A stretch of DNA of 26,125 nucleotides, taken from NCBI GenBank assembly GCA_045644665.1, contig JAZRHH010000001.1, positions 1 through 26,125 of the forward strand, given 5' to 3'. Positions 14,738-22,193 of the stretch are shown here, piece by piece. Positions within the stretch are counted from its first letter, which is position 1; every line of letters begins with the position of its first letter. A model generated the notes under the pieces. The model did not search any database. It saw nothing but the letters and a program-made list of their open reading frames with translations, and had not been told where the DNA came from. The position numbers and the translations under genes were made by a program. The DNA is from RGIG9115 sp045644665 (GTDB lineage: Bacteria; Bacillota; Clostridia; UBA1381).

Positions 14738-15751
14738 ATGGAATTTTTTGGTTTTACACTTTTCAACACAGTCCCAAGCGGTACCATGTTGGCAATTGCC
14801 GCTGTTATATTTGTGGTAGGTCTTATTTTAACCATAAAAGGCGGCGACTGGTTTGTTGATTCAGCTTCCTGGTTTGCCGAGGCAACAGGAATCCCTAAGT
14901 TTGTTGTTGGTGCAACTGTTGTATCATTTGCAACAACTCTTCCCGAACTGCTTGTATCTGTAAGAGCCGCAATGAACGGATCAGCTCAACTCGCTATAGG
15001 CAATGCAATTGGCTCAGTTACCGCAAATACTACACTCATTATGGGATTATCCCTAGTTGCTATGGCAGGGGTAATTAACAGAAAAAGCTTTTCGCTTAAA
15101 GGATTGCTTCTTCTTGGAGCTATTATAGGTTTAACTCTTCTTTCTTTAGGCGAGTCTCTACCTATCTGGTCAGCTTTTATACTATGGGCAATATTCCTTG
15201 TATTTATGACCAGCAATCTTGTTGAGGGTAAGAAAAGCTCCTCTGCAAATGAAACACATACATATGATAAAAAAGAAGTTCCATCAAAAGTTCTTTTCTT
15301 TATAATTGGAACAGCGTCAATCGTTTTTGGTGCAGAGTTCCTTGTTTCCTCAGGTAAAACAATTGCCTCAAGCATAGGCATCAGTGAAACAATTATCGGA
15401 TTTACTGTAATTGCTCTTGGAACATCACTTCCTGAGCTTGTTACAACTCTTACAGCCATACGTAAAAAGGAATCTTCCCTTTCTGTTGGCAACATCATAG
15501 GAGCAAATATTATTGATACAACACTTATTCTACCTCTGTGCTCAGTTATCAATGGCAAGGCACTTCCGGTTGACAAAATCAACTTGGTTTTTGACTTCCC
15601 TGTTTGTATTATAGTATGTGCAATTGCCACAATCCCAACAATTATTCAAGGAAGATTTAAAAAATGGCAGGGTGTTGCCCTCCTTTCTATGTATGTTCTG
15701 TATATGCTTTTGCTTGTACTTAATGAACTGCAAATTATTCCTTTAGGTTAA
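14738..15751 (+). CDS. CaCA-family cation antiporter (YrbG-like), probable Mn2+/Ca2+ exporter
   Basis: 337 residues with about 10 membrane segments in two homologous halves separated by a soluble loop (about 163-182). The alpha repeats are recognisable: ATTLPELLVS (65-74) with GNAIGSVTAN (88-97), and GTSLPELVTT (228-237) with GNIIGANIID (251-260). Family members exchange Ca2+ for Na+ or H+. The canonical GS-N-I-F-N segment is changed in both repeats (GSVTAN and GANIID), which may alter ion choice. The Mn2+ riboswitch in its leader argues that manganese is a relevant substrate; this is inference from context. TGGAGGA lies 9 bases before the ATG, and a good terminator follows. Confidence 0.92.
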   Translation: MEFFGFTLFNTVPSGTMLAIAAVIFVVGLILTIKGGDWFVDSASWFAEATGIPKFVVGATVVSFATTLPELLVSVRAAMNGSAQLAIGNAIGSVTANTTLIMGLSLVAMAGVINRKSFSLKGLLLLGAIIGLTLLSLGESLPIWSAFILWAIFLVFMTSNLVEGKKSSSANETHTYDKKEVPSKVLFFIIGTASIVFGAEFLVSSGKTIASSIGISETIIGFTVIALGTSLPELVTTLTAIRKKESSLSVGNIIGANIIDTTLILPLCSVINGKALPVDKINLVFDFPVCIIVCAIATIPTIIQGRFKKWQGVALLSMYVLYMLLLVLNELQIIPLG

Positions 15752-15761
15752 TAACCGCTCG

Positions 15762-15793
15762 TCGGAACAAGTTTTACTTGTTCCGATTTTTTT
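15762..15793 (+). terminator. Terminator of the cation antiporter
   Basis: TCGGAACAAG (15762-15771), loop TTTTA, CTTGTTCCGA (15777-15786), then a run of seven T. The tRNA-like fragment begins directly after the T-run. Confidence 0.93.
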
Positions 15794-15794
15794 G

Positions 15795-15837
15795 TTGCGA
15801 AGGAAGGGCTTGATACCCGTGACCTTCGAGTTAATTT
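15795..15837 (-). other. Degenerate tRNA-Met 3'-half fragment, probable old attachment site
   Basis: By hand alignment about 34 of 43 positions match the fragment at 17602-17644, with one extra base. On the minus strand it reads from the anticodon arm (CTCGAAGGTC) through a T-arm-like segment to the acceptor end (CCTTCGCAAC). No 5' half of a tRNA lies next to it. It probably marks the left end of a small degenerate mobile segment (15795-17600). Confidence 0.6.
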
Positions 15838-16087
15838 GTGGCGGGAATTTTACTTAACCGCGGGAAACTGATAGAGATTTTTAGAAATTAAAAATCCCTA
15901 GGCAGGGGTCAGCAACTCACACTTACTTTTGGCAAATTCCCGAATTTCCGCAAAAAATGAAAGCAATGATACGTATTTGAATTTATAAGCAGTAAATCTA
16001 TTTATCTTGATGTAAAAGAATGTTGAACATTCGCTATGTTTATCCCCTATGGCAGTTGGTATCAATCAGCTACATAGGGGATTTTAA
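15838..16087. other. Non-coding leader region of the left Mor-like operon
   Basis: No gene is seen. The first half is moderately GC-rich and may be decayed DNA. A 10-bp perfect hairpin (ATCCCCTATG 16042-16051 with 16073-16082) followed by TTTTAAG stands directly before the conserved promoter block; it may be a weak terminator insulating the operon. Confidence 0.55.
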
Positions 16088-16088
16088 G

Positions 16089-16147
16089 TGGACAAATACA
16101 AGGACTTTGGGATTTTACTTGGACAGGAATTTTTGCTAAAATATGGT
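16089..16147 (+). promoter_or_regulatory. Conserved promoter block of the left Mor-like gene
   Basis: A 26-base block from GGACAAATACAAGG to TGGGATTT matches 21 of 26 positions in the DNA upstream of the right Mor-like gene. AAATATGGTAA, containing the -10-like TATGGT (16142-16147), is also shared. The -35 (TTGGAC, 16119-16124) is poor, as at activator-dependent promoters, so Mor-like autoregulation is possible. Confidence 0.55.
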
Positions 16148-16162
16148 AAGGGAGTGATTCGT

Positions 16163-16423
16163 ATGGATGAGAGGGACAATGAACTGCTTAATTCTGTCTA
16201 CAAAGAAATAGCTGACGTGCTTGGTATGGATGTTGCTATGGACATTTACAAAATGTTTAAGGGACAACAAATTTCTTTCCCCGTGCGATTTCTTAACCCC
16301 GCTCGTATTCAAAAAATTATCATTCAGGAATATGATGGCACTAATGTTAAGGCTTTGGCTACAAAATACAATTATTCCGAAAAAACAGTAAGGCGTATTA
16401 TTAGGGATAGTGTAGAGGAATAG
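16163..16423 (+). CDS. Mor-like transcription activator (left copy)
   Basis: 86 residues from the ATG at 16163, supported by AAGGGAGTG six bases upstream; an upstream in-frame GTG or ATG at 16088 has no such signal. The C-terminal segment QEYDGTNVKALATKYNYSEKTVRRIIRDS is the helix-turn-helix of the Mor/C activator family of phage Mu. The N-terminal part (YKEIADVLGMDVAMDIYKMFKGQQISFP) is the dimerization region of that family. It is closely related to the protein at 25458-25721 (shared YKEI, GQQI-FPV, EYDGTNV, YSEKTVRR). Family members activate promoters by bending DNA and contacting RNA polymerase. It heads a three-gene operon. Confidence 0.85.
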   Translation: MDERDNELLNSVYKEIADVLGMDVAMDIYKMFKGQQISFPVRFLNPARIQKIIIQEYDGTNVKALATKYNYSEKTVRRIIRDSVEE

Positions 16424-16438
16424 GAGGTGTTAGTGATT

Positions 16439-16876
16439 ATGTTCGTGTATTGTAAAAGATGTGGTTTAATATCAAAACAAAAAGGAACACAAGATGTTTG
16501 TCCCGCCTGCGAAATTCCAATGGAAGCTGTTCCAAATCAGTATTTATCCCCAAGCGGAATGATGTTTGCTTCGCAGGCATTAAGAAAAGAGTTTGAAGAA
16601 AGCATTAAACAAAATGATGATTTCGATGTTCAGGCTAATCTTAATCGAAACAGTGTGATTGAAGAAAAACAAATTAAGCACAAAGCAGAAATTGAAAAAA
16701 AGGTGGCAGAGTACAATCAAAACAGGGTTAAATTTACATGCCCTATTTGTCATTCTGAAAACCTTTCTAAAATTTCCAATGTAGGAAAATTTGTTAAGGT
16801 TAGTGCATTGGGCATTTTAGGTGCAGGAGACATAGGAAAAAAATACAGGTGTAATTCCTGTGGGTACAGATTTTAA
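16439..16876 (+). CDS. Double zinc ribbon protein of unknown function
   Basis: 145 residues from the ATG at 16439. GGAGGTG at 16423-16429 is the ribosome binding site; GTG at 16433 is an alternative start. The N-terminal ribbon has CKRCG and CPAC (residues about 5-24), the C-terminal ribbon CPICHS and CNSCGYRF (about 103-145). Between them is a charged helical stretch (IEEKQIKHKAEIEKKVAEYNQN) likely to form a coiled coil. A glycine-rich hydrophobic piece, VSALGILGAGDIG, interrupts the second ribbon, as in small proteins that dip into membranes. It overlaps the stop of the Mor-like gene by its ribosome binding site. No enzymatic motif is seen. Confidence 0.8.
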   Translation: MFVYCKRCGLISKQKGTQDVCPACEIPMEAVPNQYLSPSGMMFASQALRKEFEESIKQNDDFDVQANLNRNSVIEEKQIKHKAEIEKKVAEYNQNRVKFTCPICHSENLSKISNVGKFVKVSALGILGAGDIGKKYRCNSCGYRF

Positions 16877-16897
16877 AATTAAAAGGAGATGTTTAAA

Positions 16898-17461
16898 ATG
16901 GGATTATTTGACAAAGTAACACAAGCTGCAAGCAACATAGGAGGAAGTGTTATTAAAACAGCTACCAATGTAGGCGCAGGTGCAGCAGTAGTAGCACAAG
17001 AGCAAAGTGAATTGCTTGCTCTCAAGTCACAAATCAACGTAATTGAACAAGAGCTTAATTCATCTTATATTCAAATTGGCAGAAAATATGTTGATTATGT
17101 GATTGAATCAGGTGATATGCCTGGAATCGATGTTAGTGACATTCTTAAACTGATTGACCCTAAAATGACTAAAAAACAAGAACTTGAAAAACAAGTGATA
17201 GAACTTGAAAAAGAAATTAAATCAAAAACCGTCCTTAGAGAAAAACAACAGGCAGAGGAAGAATTTCTTGCTGAAAAAGCTAAGCTTGACAAGGCATTAG
17301 CTATGGATGTGATATCACAAGACGATTATGATGTTAAGCTTGCTATTGCAAGAAGGAAAGTAGACAATTTTGAAGCTATTAGAAAAATTGAACAACAAGC
17401 TGAAATGGGCTTGATTACTAAGGAAGAAAAGGCACAGAAAATAGAACAATTATTAAACTAA
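16898..17461 (+). CDS. Coiled-coil protein with amphipathic N-terminus and SHOCT-like C-terminus
   Basis: 187 residues from the ATG at 16898 (AGGAGATG six bases upstream; an earlier ATG lies inside this site). It begins MGLFDKVTQAASNIGGSVIK, an amphipathic helix of the kind that can bind membranes. A central coiled coil follows (about 85-140, KKQELEKQVIELEKEIKSK). The C-terminal part has two short helical units resembling SHOCT domains (LDKALAMDVISQDDYDVKLA and IEQQAEMGLITKEEKAQKIEQLL). SHOCT motifs are usually oligomerization tags. Last gene of the left operon, following the zinc ribbon gene by 21 bases. No function can be assigned. Confidence 0.75.
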   Translation: MGLFDKVTQAASNIGGSVIKTATNVGAGAAVVAQEQSELLALKSQINVIEQELNSSYIQIGRKYVDYVIESGDMPGIDVSDILKLIDPKMTKKQELEKQVIELEKEIKSKTVLREKQQAEEEFLAEKAKLDKALAMDVISQDDYDVKLAIARRKVDNFEAIRKIEQQAEMGLITKEEKAQKIEQLLN

Positions 17462-17565
17462 GCATATCTTAATCGAAAAGACTTTGACCTCGGATTTTCC
17501 GCTTCGCTCCGCTCGTTGGTCTCATAACCCGCGTGCGTGGTACAAATTATTTTTCTGAACATGCG
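17462..17565. other. Spacer with a second tRNA-Met-like segment in opposite orientation
   Basis: GCTCGTTGGTCTCATAACCCG (17511-17531, plus strand, written here only as a match note) resembles the D-arm to anticodon region of tRNA-Met. Its CTCATAACCCG is an exact inverted copy of 17634-17644. Flanking bases do not complete a tRNA. Confidence 0.4.
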
Positions 17566-17599
17566 AAAAAGTCAGCTGCCTAAAGGCAACTGACTTTTT
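17566..17599. terminator. Bidirectional terminator at the junction of the two mobile segments
   Basis: AAAAAGTCAG-C-TGCC, loop TAAA, GGCA-A-CTGACTTTTTT: a 14-bp stem with one C-A mismatch, with A and T tracts that suit both strands. It separates the left operon from the convergent integrase gene. Confidence 0.85.
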
Positions 17600-17645
17600 T
17601 GGTTGCGGAGGAAGGACTTGAACCAACGACCTTCGGGTTATGAGA
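17600..17645 (-). other. tRNA-Met 3'-half fragment: attachment site next to the integrase
   Basis: On the minus strand it runs from CTCATAACCCGAAGGTC (anticodon loop with CAT, anticodon stem 3' side) through TTCAAGT (T-loop) to CCGCAACC. No matching 5' half precedes it, and the T-stem would contain mismatches, so it is a fragment and not a working tRNA. It lies about 120 bases from the 3' end of a tyrosine recombinase gene, the standard place for an att site duplicated from a tRNA gene. Confidence 0.8.
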
Positions 17646-17709
17646 GTCTAAATCGAAGTCTATCCTGTTGAACAAAGCCTTTACAGAGTGGGTTTTGAGG
17701 GATTAGTTT

Positions 17710-17747
17710 CCGACCAAAAAACCGACCAATCCCCCTAAAAACCGACT
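17710..17747. repeat. Direct repeats of CCGAC near the integrase end, possible arm-type sites
   Basis: CCGACC at 17710-17715 and 17722-17727, and CCGACT at 17742-17747, separated by A-rich runs. AACCGACTAT (17740-17749) recurs in the same orientation at 25895-25904 near the other end of the element. Arm-type integrase binding sites are the simplest explanation. Confidence 0.4.
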
Positions 17748-17761
17748 ATTTAATTTTAGTT

Positions 17762-18901
17762 CTATGCCTGTTTGAGAATAATTGAATCTAATTTTTCTGC
17801 CGCTTCCATATCCATTTCAGGTAAAACGTGTGTATATGTATTAAGTGTTATATTAACATCCGAATGACCGAGCCTTTGTTGCACTACTCTTGGATTAACA
17901 CCTGCTTGAATGAGAGCAGTCGCATTACTATGTCTTAAATCGTGTAATCGTATTTTAGGCAGATTATTCATTTTAAGAAATCTTGTCCATTTCTGTGTCA
18001 TAGAATCAGGTTTAATAGGTGAACCGTCTTTTTGATGAACTACAAAGCCTAGGTTTTGAAATCCCATACCACAGGAAAAAGCATCATTCATATATTGCAG
18101 TCTTGCTTCCTTAAGTACAGCGATTGCTTCTTCACCTAAATGAATATCTCTGATACCCGCTTCGCTCTTAGGTGCTTTAATAACGATGTTACCCTTCTCA
18201 CCATTTACCAGATTTCTTCGCACTTTTAGAACATTGTTTTTAAAATCAATATCTTCCCATTTTAATGCAAGAAGTTCTCCGCGTCTTAAACCCATCATTA
18301 CCAACAGAAATATTGGTATATATATGTCCAAATCTTTAGCGGTATTAAGCAGTTCGTGAATCATTTCAATTGGATATACCTTTGCTCGGTATTTTTTCAG
18401 CTTAGGCAATTCTACCGCTTCACAAGGATTGTAAGGGATAAGACGTAGCTTAACTGCCTTTTTCATAGCAGCATTAATATTATTAAATGTATCTCTAATA
18501 TTTTTGGGCGATAATTCCCTACCTATCATTTCATTAATCATCTTCTGTATGTGTTCAGGTTTTAGTGACTTAATATATATTTCTCCTAAAGCAGGATTTA
18601 TATAACATCTTATTTTGGTTTTATAACCTATCCTTGTAGTTTCCTCTATGTTGGGCAAATAGTTATCTAACCATTCGTCCATCCATTCAGCCACCGTTTT
18701 GTTGTTTCTTACAGTCAGTTTACCTTGCTCCATTTCTGTAATCATTTTATGCATCACGGAGTTTGCCTCACGTTTGCTACCTTTAACATTCTTATAAGCA
18801 CGAATACGCTTACCTGTCAGCTCATCATATCCACCTTCCACGGTAATTTGATAACTAACACCCGATTTTGTCTTTATTTCTCTTATACTTCCTGTTGCCA
18901 T
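17762..18901 (-). CDS. int: Tyrosine recombinase integrase
   Basis: 379 residues, typical of phage and Tn916-type integrases. An N-terminal arm-binding-like domain (GSIREIKTKSGVSYQITVEGGYD) is followed by the SAM-like core-binding domain (about 68-155) and the catalytic domain. The catalytic residues are all visible: Arg206 in GLRRGEL, His320 and Arg323 in HDLRHSN, His346 in LGHSD and the nucleophile Tyr356 in NTYTHVL. A Lys near 245 fits the beta-hairpin position. It integrates and excises the element at the neighbouring tRNA-Met-derived site. The start is supported by AAGGGTG, and the gene lies four bases after the excisionase-like gene. Confidence 0.96.
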   Translation of the reverse strand: MATGSIREIKTKSGVSYQITVEGGYDELTGKRIRAYKNVKGSKREANSVMHKMITEMEQGKLTVRNNKTVAEWMDEWLDNYLPNIEETTRIGYKTKIRCYINPALGEIYIKSLKPEHIQKMINEMIGRELSPKNIRDTFNNINAAMKKAVKLRLIPYNPCEAVELPKLKKYRAKVYPIEMIHELLNTAKDLDIYIPIFLLVMMGLRRGELLALKWEDIDFKNNVLKVRRNLVNGEKGNIVIKAPKSEAGIRDIHLGEEAIAVLKEARLQYMNDAFSCGMGFQNLGFVVHQKDGSPIKPDSMTQKWTRFLKMNNLPKIRLHDLRHSNATALIQAGVNPRVVQQRLGHSDVNITLNTYTHVLPEMDMEAAEKLDSIILKQA

Positions 18902-18905
18902 AAAA

Positions 18906-19124
18906 TTACACCCTTTCTATTATCTGATATATTGGTCTGTGGTTTATCTTTTTCTTTACTGATTTTTGAGGATACAAAACCTCGTTAAGCTTGCTTTCAA
19001 GCACCCTATACTGTCTACCTACAACTATCGACTCAACGTTATACTTGACAAAGTGTAGTGCAGTATCATAGGATATTTTAAGCATTTCTGCAACCTCATT
19101 TACGGTTAAATATTTGTCTTTCAT
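18906..19124 (-). CDS. Excisionase-like small HTH protein
   Basis: 72 residues from the ATG at 19124, preceded by AAAGGA; the longer upstream frame lacks a binding site and reads like non-coding DNA. The protein begins MKDKYLTVNEVAEMLKISYDTALHFV, the MerR-like winged helix of the HTH_17/excisionase group, followed by VGRQYRVLESKLNEVL. A basic tail (KKKINHRP) follows. Such proteins bend att DNA and set the direction of recombination. Its 3' end carries the ribosome binding site of int, so the two are made together. Confidence 0.85.
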   Translation of the reverse strand: MKDKYLTVNEVAEMLKISYDTALHFVKYNVESIVVGRQYRVLESKLNEVLYPQKSVKKKINHRPIYQIIERV

Positions 19125-19186
19125 ATTTCGTTTTTCCTTTCTTAGATGAATGATATATAAATAAATATTGAAATTTTTCGGGAGAG

Positions 19187-19252
19187 TTGTCACCTGCCAC
19201 AATCAATATTTTCCCTTGATTTTCAAAGCAAAAAAGTTTTGTGACAGGTAAC
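19187..19252. repeat. Imperfect inverted repeat upstream of the excisionase-like gene
   Basis: TTGTCACCTGCCACAA (19187-19202) and TTGTGACAGGTAAC (19239-19252) are inverted copies with 2 mismatches in 14 bases, about 36 bases apart. They lie between the stop of the 171-residue gene and the xis-int pair, and could be an operator or recombination-accessory site. Confidence 0.5.
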
Positions 19253-19260
19253 ATTGAGAC

Positions 19261-19776
19261 TTAATAATCATCGTCCGTATCTTCTATGTCTTGCCTTATA
19301 AAGTCATCCATTTCAAATGGACAACGACCATGAAATCCACCTACATTAGAATTACTATAAGCGAGAGATACGAGTTCTGTAACCCCTATAGCATCCTCTA
19401 AGCCAAACATGTCGCCTCCAATTTCTAAAAATTCATCTACAGAATCAATGAAATCCTCGTAATACTGAGTGCCTATAGGATAAACCTGCTTTATATAGTA
19501 TGTTTCAATTTCTGTATCTTCAGGCAAAATCCCGTTAGCTATTTGATAACAGATTGTGGCATTTTTTATCTCATAAAAAACTTCAATAGCATCTCTATTC
19601 GATTGAGTTATTATTCGCCTAGCATCTGTTATCTTTGAAAAATATTTGCCAGCAGGAATATATGGATACTTAGGAAAAACATATTTCCCACGTCCTGTGC
19701 TTCTTAGTTTAGGTGACTGAAACTTATTTCTGTTAGAATCACCCTTAATTTTTTTGATATTTCTTTTGATAAACAT
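19261..19776 (-). CDS. Unknown protein of 171 residues, possible OB-fold ssDNA-binding type
   Basis: A basic N-terminus (MFIKRNIKKIKGDSNRNKFQSPKLRS) is followed by YIPAGKYFSKITDARRIITQSNRDAIEVFYEI at about 39-70. That arrangement recalls the start of DUF669-type phage proteins and other OB-fold ssDNA-binding proteins. The C-terminus is strongly acidic (EMDDFIRQDIEDTDDDY), as in SSB proteins whose acidic tails bind partners. The ribosome binding site AAAGGATG is seven bases upstream. It lies downstream of the replication ATPase, across the palindrome array. The OB-fold assignment is inference from pattern only; I recognise no specific family. Confidence 0.6.
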   Translation of the reverse strand: MFIKRNIKKIKGDSNRNKFQSPKLRSTGRGKYVFPKYPYIPAGKYFSKITDARRIITQSNRDAIEVFYEIKNATICYQIANGILPEDTEIETYYIKQVYPIGTQYYEDFIDSVDEFLEIGGDMFGLEDAIGVTELVSLAYSNSNVGGFHGRCPFEMDDFIRQDIEDTDDDY

Positions 19777-19800
19777 TTTTTAACATCCTTTCTTTTATGT

Positions 19801-19896
19801 ATATCCGTCGTCGAAAATATGCTTGTATAAACTATGTCAGCATATAAACGACGACAGATATTTTTTTATTATCGACGATGTCGTCGATATTGTCGA
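19801..19896. repeat. Palindrome array, candidate origin of replication of the element
   Basis: A 61-base imperfect palindrome (19801-19861) has 22-base arms matching at 19 of 22 positions, including CGTCGTCG/CGACGACA and ATATGC/GCATAT. It is followed by the perfect palindrome TATCGACGA-TG-TCGTCGATA (19870-19889) and one more TGTCGAT (19891-19897). It fills the gap right after the replication-type ATPase gene, where satellite and plasmid origins with initiator-binding iterons often lie. A related motif is at 22757-22781. An operator or a transcription terminator is also possible. Confidence 0.5.
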
Positions 19897-21360
19897 TTAC
19901 AGCGTAGTTTTACTTAATTTTACACGTCGTTCTTTTGAACGAGATGTTTCAAGAGTTATCCCTAGATTTGCTAGCTCGTGCTTATAGGAGTTTAACTTAC
20001 GAGAAAGAGCATTTGCAGTTTTGGGAAAATTCATCGGTAATGTCTTCCCAATGTAAACATTTTGTATGACGCGTCTGATTTTTAGCAGCAACTCAGTCAT
20101 AGTTCCTTGCCAGCTTCCTTCTTTGTCGATGATGTATTCGATACACTCAAGAAGCGGGTTTTCCTCAATGGCAGATTCTACAGCAAGTTTTATATTCTTC
20201 TTGTATTGCTCGATGAAAATCTTGCCGTTTCCTTCTCCTATAGCTTCTGCAATTGCATACCCATAACGACTAAAATCAGCCATTCGAGGATAGTTTTGTA
20301 GTTTGATTTGTGGATATATGTTTAGGGCTTTTGAAACGATAAAGAAAATATCACTCAAAATCCCAGGCAAACATTTTCTGAATTTGATGTCAATTTCTTC
20401 ATTTGGTCGTCTTTCAGTATCACTTATTCTATCAAGTCGCACTAAAATTGCACGGTCTAACAAATCTCCTTGCGATATCTCCAAATTGATGCCGTTGAGG
20501 GCAACCAATCGTTTTATGCTGATAGAGAGTTCGTCATTATCAGAATAAAGTTTTCGTTTTGTTAGAGTACCACCTGTAGAGGCTTGGCAAAGTGTGTTTG
20601 AAAACTCATCCGAGAGCTTACCCACGTTATCAAAAACAGAAAAATAATTGTTGCTGAGTGTTGTAATCAAGCCATCAATGTTGCTTGGTAAGACAAACAC
20701 ATCTTTTTTCACAGGGTTAATTATTGCAAGCAATTTTTCCATTAATGTAGATTTTCCTGCTCCTTTTTCGCCTTCTACAATTAGAATGGGATGTCTAATA
20801 TGGGGAATAAATGCGGTACATACGAAGATGATAAAAATCAAAACTAGATCTTCACTGATATTAAAATTTTCTTTTACATAGTCAAAAATACCGTACTCGC
20901 TGTGAACAGGCTTTGCTTGTTCATTCATTGAAGAAGTTTGGTTAAAGAAGAAACCTTTGATGTTCCTTTTGGTTATAATACTAACGCCTTCTTTGGTAAT
21001 TTTGATAACCTCTTCTTGTTGGTTGCAGAGGTCGTAATATATCTCATCATCAAAAAAAGCAAGTCTTGTATAAACAGGAACTTCGTCAACTATGTTCATA
21101 GCTACAGCACACACCGTTTCATACGTATTTAAAATGTCTGCGGTTTTAGCTATTTTTTTGTAGTGATCGAAGAATAATTGCCTGAACAAGCGTTTGGTAT
21201 CGTCTTTTAAGGATAAAAATCTTAGGTTATATCCTGTCGAGGTATAAGACACCATATAGAGCTCGCCATTTTGGTCTTTATAAAACTCGCAGGACTTTGC
21301 TACGATGTTGTAGAGTTTGTCAGGTACTCCCTGTGGGTTATGAATTAGTGAAATTTGCAT
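19897..21360 (-). CDS. Replication-type AAA+ ATPase/helicase of mobile elements
   Basis: 487 residues from the ATG at 21360, chosen for AAGGAG about ten bases upstream; the longer frame would overlap the previous gene. The N-terminal half (about 1-170) resembles the accessory domain in ATPases of integrative elements (VYTRLAFFDDEIYYDL). The ATPase part has Walker A GEKGAGKS (197-204), Walker B-like SVFDNVG (with FDN at 243-245), then TLCQASTGG, KLYSDNDE and VALNGI (about 286-291), and a DRA-type arginine segment. This order is known from replication proteins of integrative elements and satellites. The C-terminus (FPKTANALSRKLNSYKHELANLGI) looks like a winged helix for DNA binding. It probably starts replication at the palindromes downstream of it. 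Confidence 0.8.
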   Translation of the reverse strand: MQISLIHNPQGVPDKLYNIVAKSCEFYKDQNGELYMVSYTSTGYNLRFLSLKDDTKRLFRQLFFDHYKKIAKTADILNTYETVCAVAMNIVDEVPVYTRLAFFDDEIYYDLCNQQEEVIKITKEGVSIITKRNIKGFFFNQTSSMNEQAKPVHSEYGIFDYVKENFNISEDLVLIFIIFVCTAFIPHIRHPILIVEGEKGAGKSTLMEKLLAIINPVKKDVFVLPSNIDGLITTLSNNYFSVFDNVGKLSDEFSNTLCQASTGGTLTKRKLYSDNDELSISIKRLVALNGINLEISQGDLLDRAILVRLDRISDTERRPNEEIDIKFRKCLPGILSDIFFIVSKALNIYPQIKLQNYPRMADFSRYGYAIAEAIGEGNGKIFIEQYKKNIKLAVESAIEENPLLECIEYIIDKEGSWQGTMTELLLKIRRVIQNVYIGKTLPMNFPKTANALSRKLNSYKHELANLGITLETSRSKERRVKLSKTTL

Positions 21361-21418
21361 ATATTGAAATCTCCTTTCTGTTTTAATGAGGAGGGCAGAT
21401 AAATTCTGCCCTCTCTGA

Positions 21419-21823
21419 TTAATATTGAGGTGGAGCGGCGACAAGCTCTTTTTCTATAAGAACAGGTACCTCTCTACCCTCAATAAATTCGTAATTAACT
21501 ACGGTGTCAAAAGACATTCCTATCAAGTCCTCATAGTCCTCATAATCGATGTGAGAAAACTCAAGAAACTGAAAGAATTCAAGGCTTCGAATAATTTTTA
21601 TATTGTCTACAAAAGTTTCTTGAAACGCATAACATAAACCTGTTCTGTGGCAAATAAGCAGGTAGTAGAATGTTAGGTTTATTAAGCCATCAGGATTTTC
21701 TGTCGCGCTTGTCTCCAGTAATACCGCACGATATTTTTCGACAGGCAAACGCTTTTTGGTATTATACTTTGTTATACAACCATATATTGGGAATATAACT
21801 TTTTTTATTGTTTTCTTTAGCAT
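21419..21823 (-). CDS. Unknown protein of 134 residues
   Basis: ATG at 21823 with AAGGAGGC eight bases upstream, so translation is likely strong. It starts MLKKTIKKVIFPIYG and is otherwise mixed alpha/beta with no Cys-rich motif, signal peptide or clear membrane segment. The order of segments (a YRAVLLETSATENPDGLINLTFYYLL strand pair, then CYAFQET, FQFLEF, an acidic stretch, DLIGMSFDTVVNYEFI) parallels the 171-residue protein at 19261-19776. It may be a distant paralogue. It is the first gene of the replication operon and lies 58 bases before the ATPase start. No function assigned. Confidence 0.65.
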   Translation of the reverse strand: MLKKTIKKVIFPIYGCITKYNTKKRLPVEKYRAVLLETSATENPDGLINLTFYYLLICHRTGLCYAFQETFVDNIKIIRSLEFFQFLEFSHIDYEDYEDLIGMSFDTVVNYEFIEGREVPVLIEKELVAAPPQY

Positions 21824-22193
21824 GTTTTTATGCCTCCTTCTATGTTATAAAAAATTGATACGAATATTGTAATGCAAAATTTTTATTACCACTCAATATC
21901 CTTTGCTGAAATTTTATGATTTAATGCTTTATAAATTTTGCGCGCACATTAAACTCACATTTCTCAGCCTACATCCATTATAATCCAAATACCTATTTTT
22001 GTCACAACACTTGTAAACATCACACAAAAATCAAGAAATTTTGCGTGTTTTGTTTAAATTTTTCTTGACTTTTATCTTTTTATCAAGTATGGTAAAGGAG
22101 AAACGGATACATCTCGTTTTGCAAAGGATATCCTAATCAAAAGGCAGTTTTAGTAATGTATTTTGCAACTTTTAAGAGAAAGGAATATTTAAT
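21824..22193. promoter_or_regulatory. Divergent control region in the middle of the element
   Basis: A rightward promoter, TTGACT (22065-22070), 17 bases, TATGGT (22088-22093), serves the next gene. TCAAGAAATTT and AAATTTTTCTTGA (22031-22069) make an imperfect inverted repeat over its -35 and look like an operator. On the minus strand TTACAA and TATAAC 17 bases apart lie close to the 134-residue gene and are a weaker promoter candidate. GGATATCC is a small palindrome in the rightward leader. The layout suits a lysis/lysogeny-like or activation switch. Confidence 0.6.

Noticed and set aside
14986..15630. 214-codon minus-strand frame opposite the antiporter
   Set aside because: No RBS and mirrors a strongly supported membrane protein gene.
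15795..17645. Functional tRNA genes
   Set aside because: Only 3'-half-like sequence is present; there are no 5' acceptor or D-arm halves in the right place and T-stem pairing is broken.
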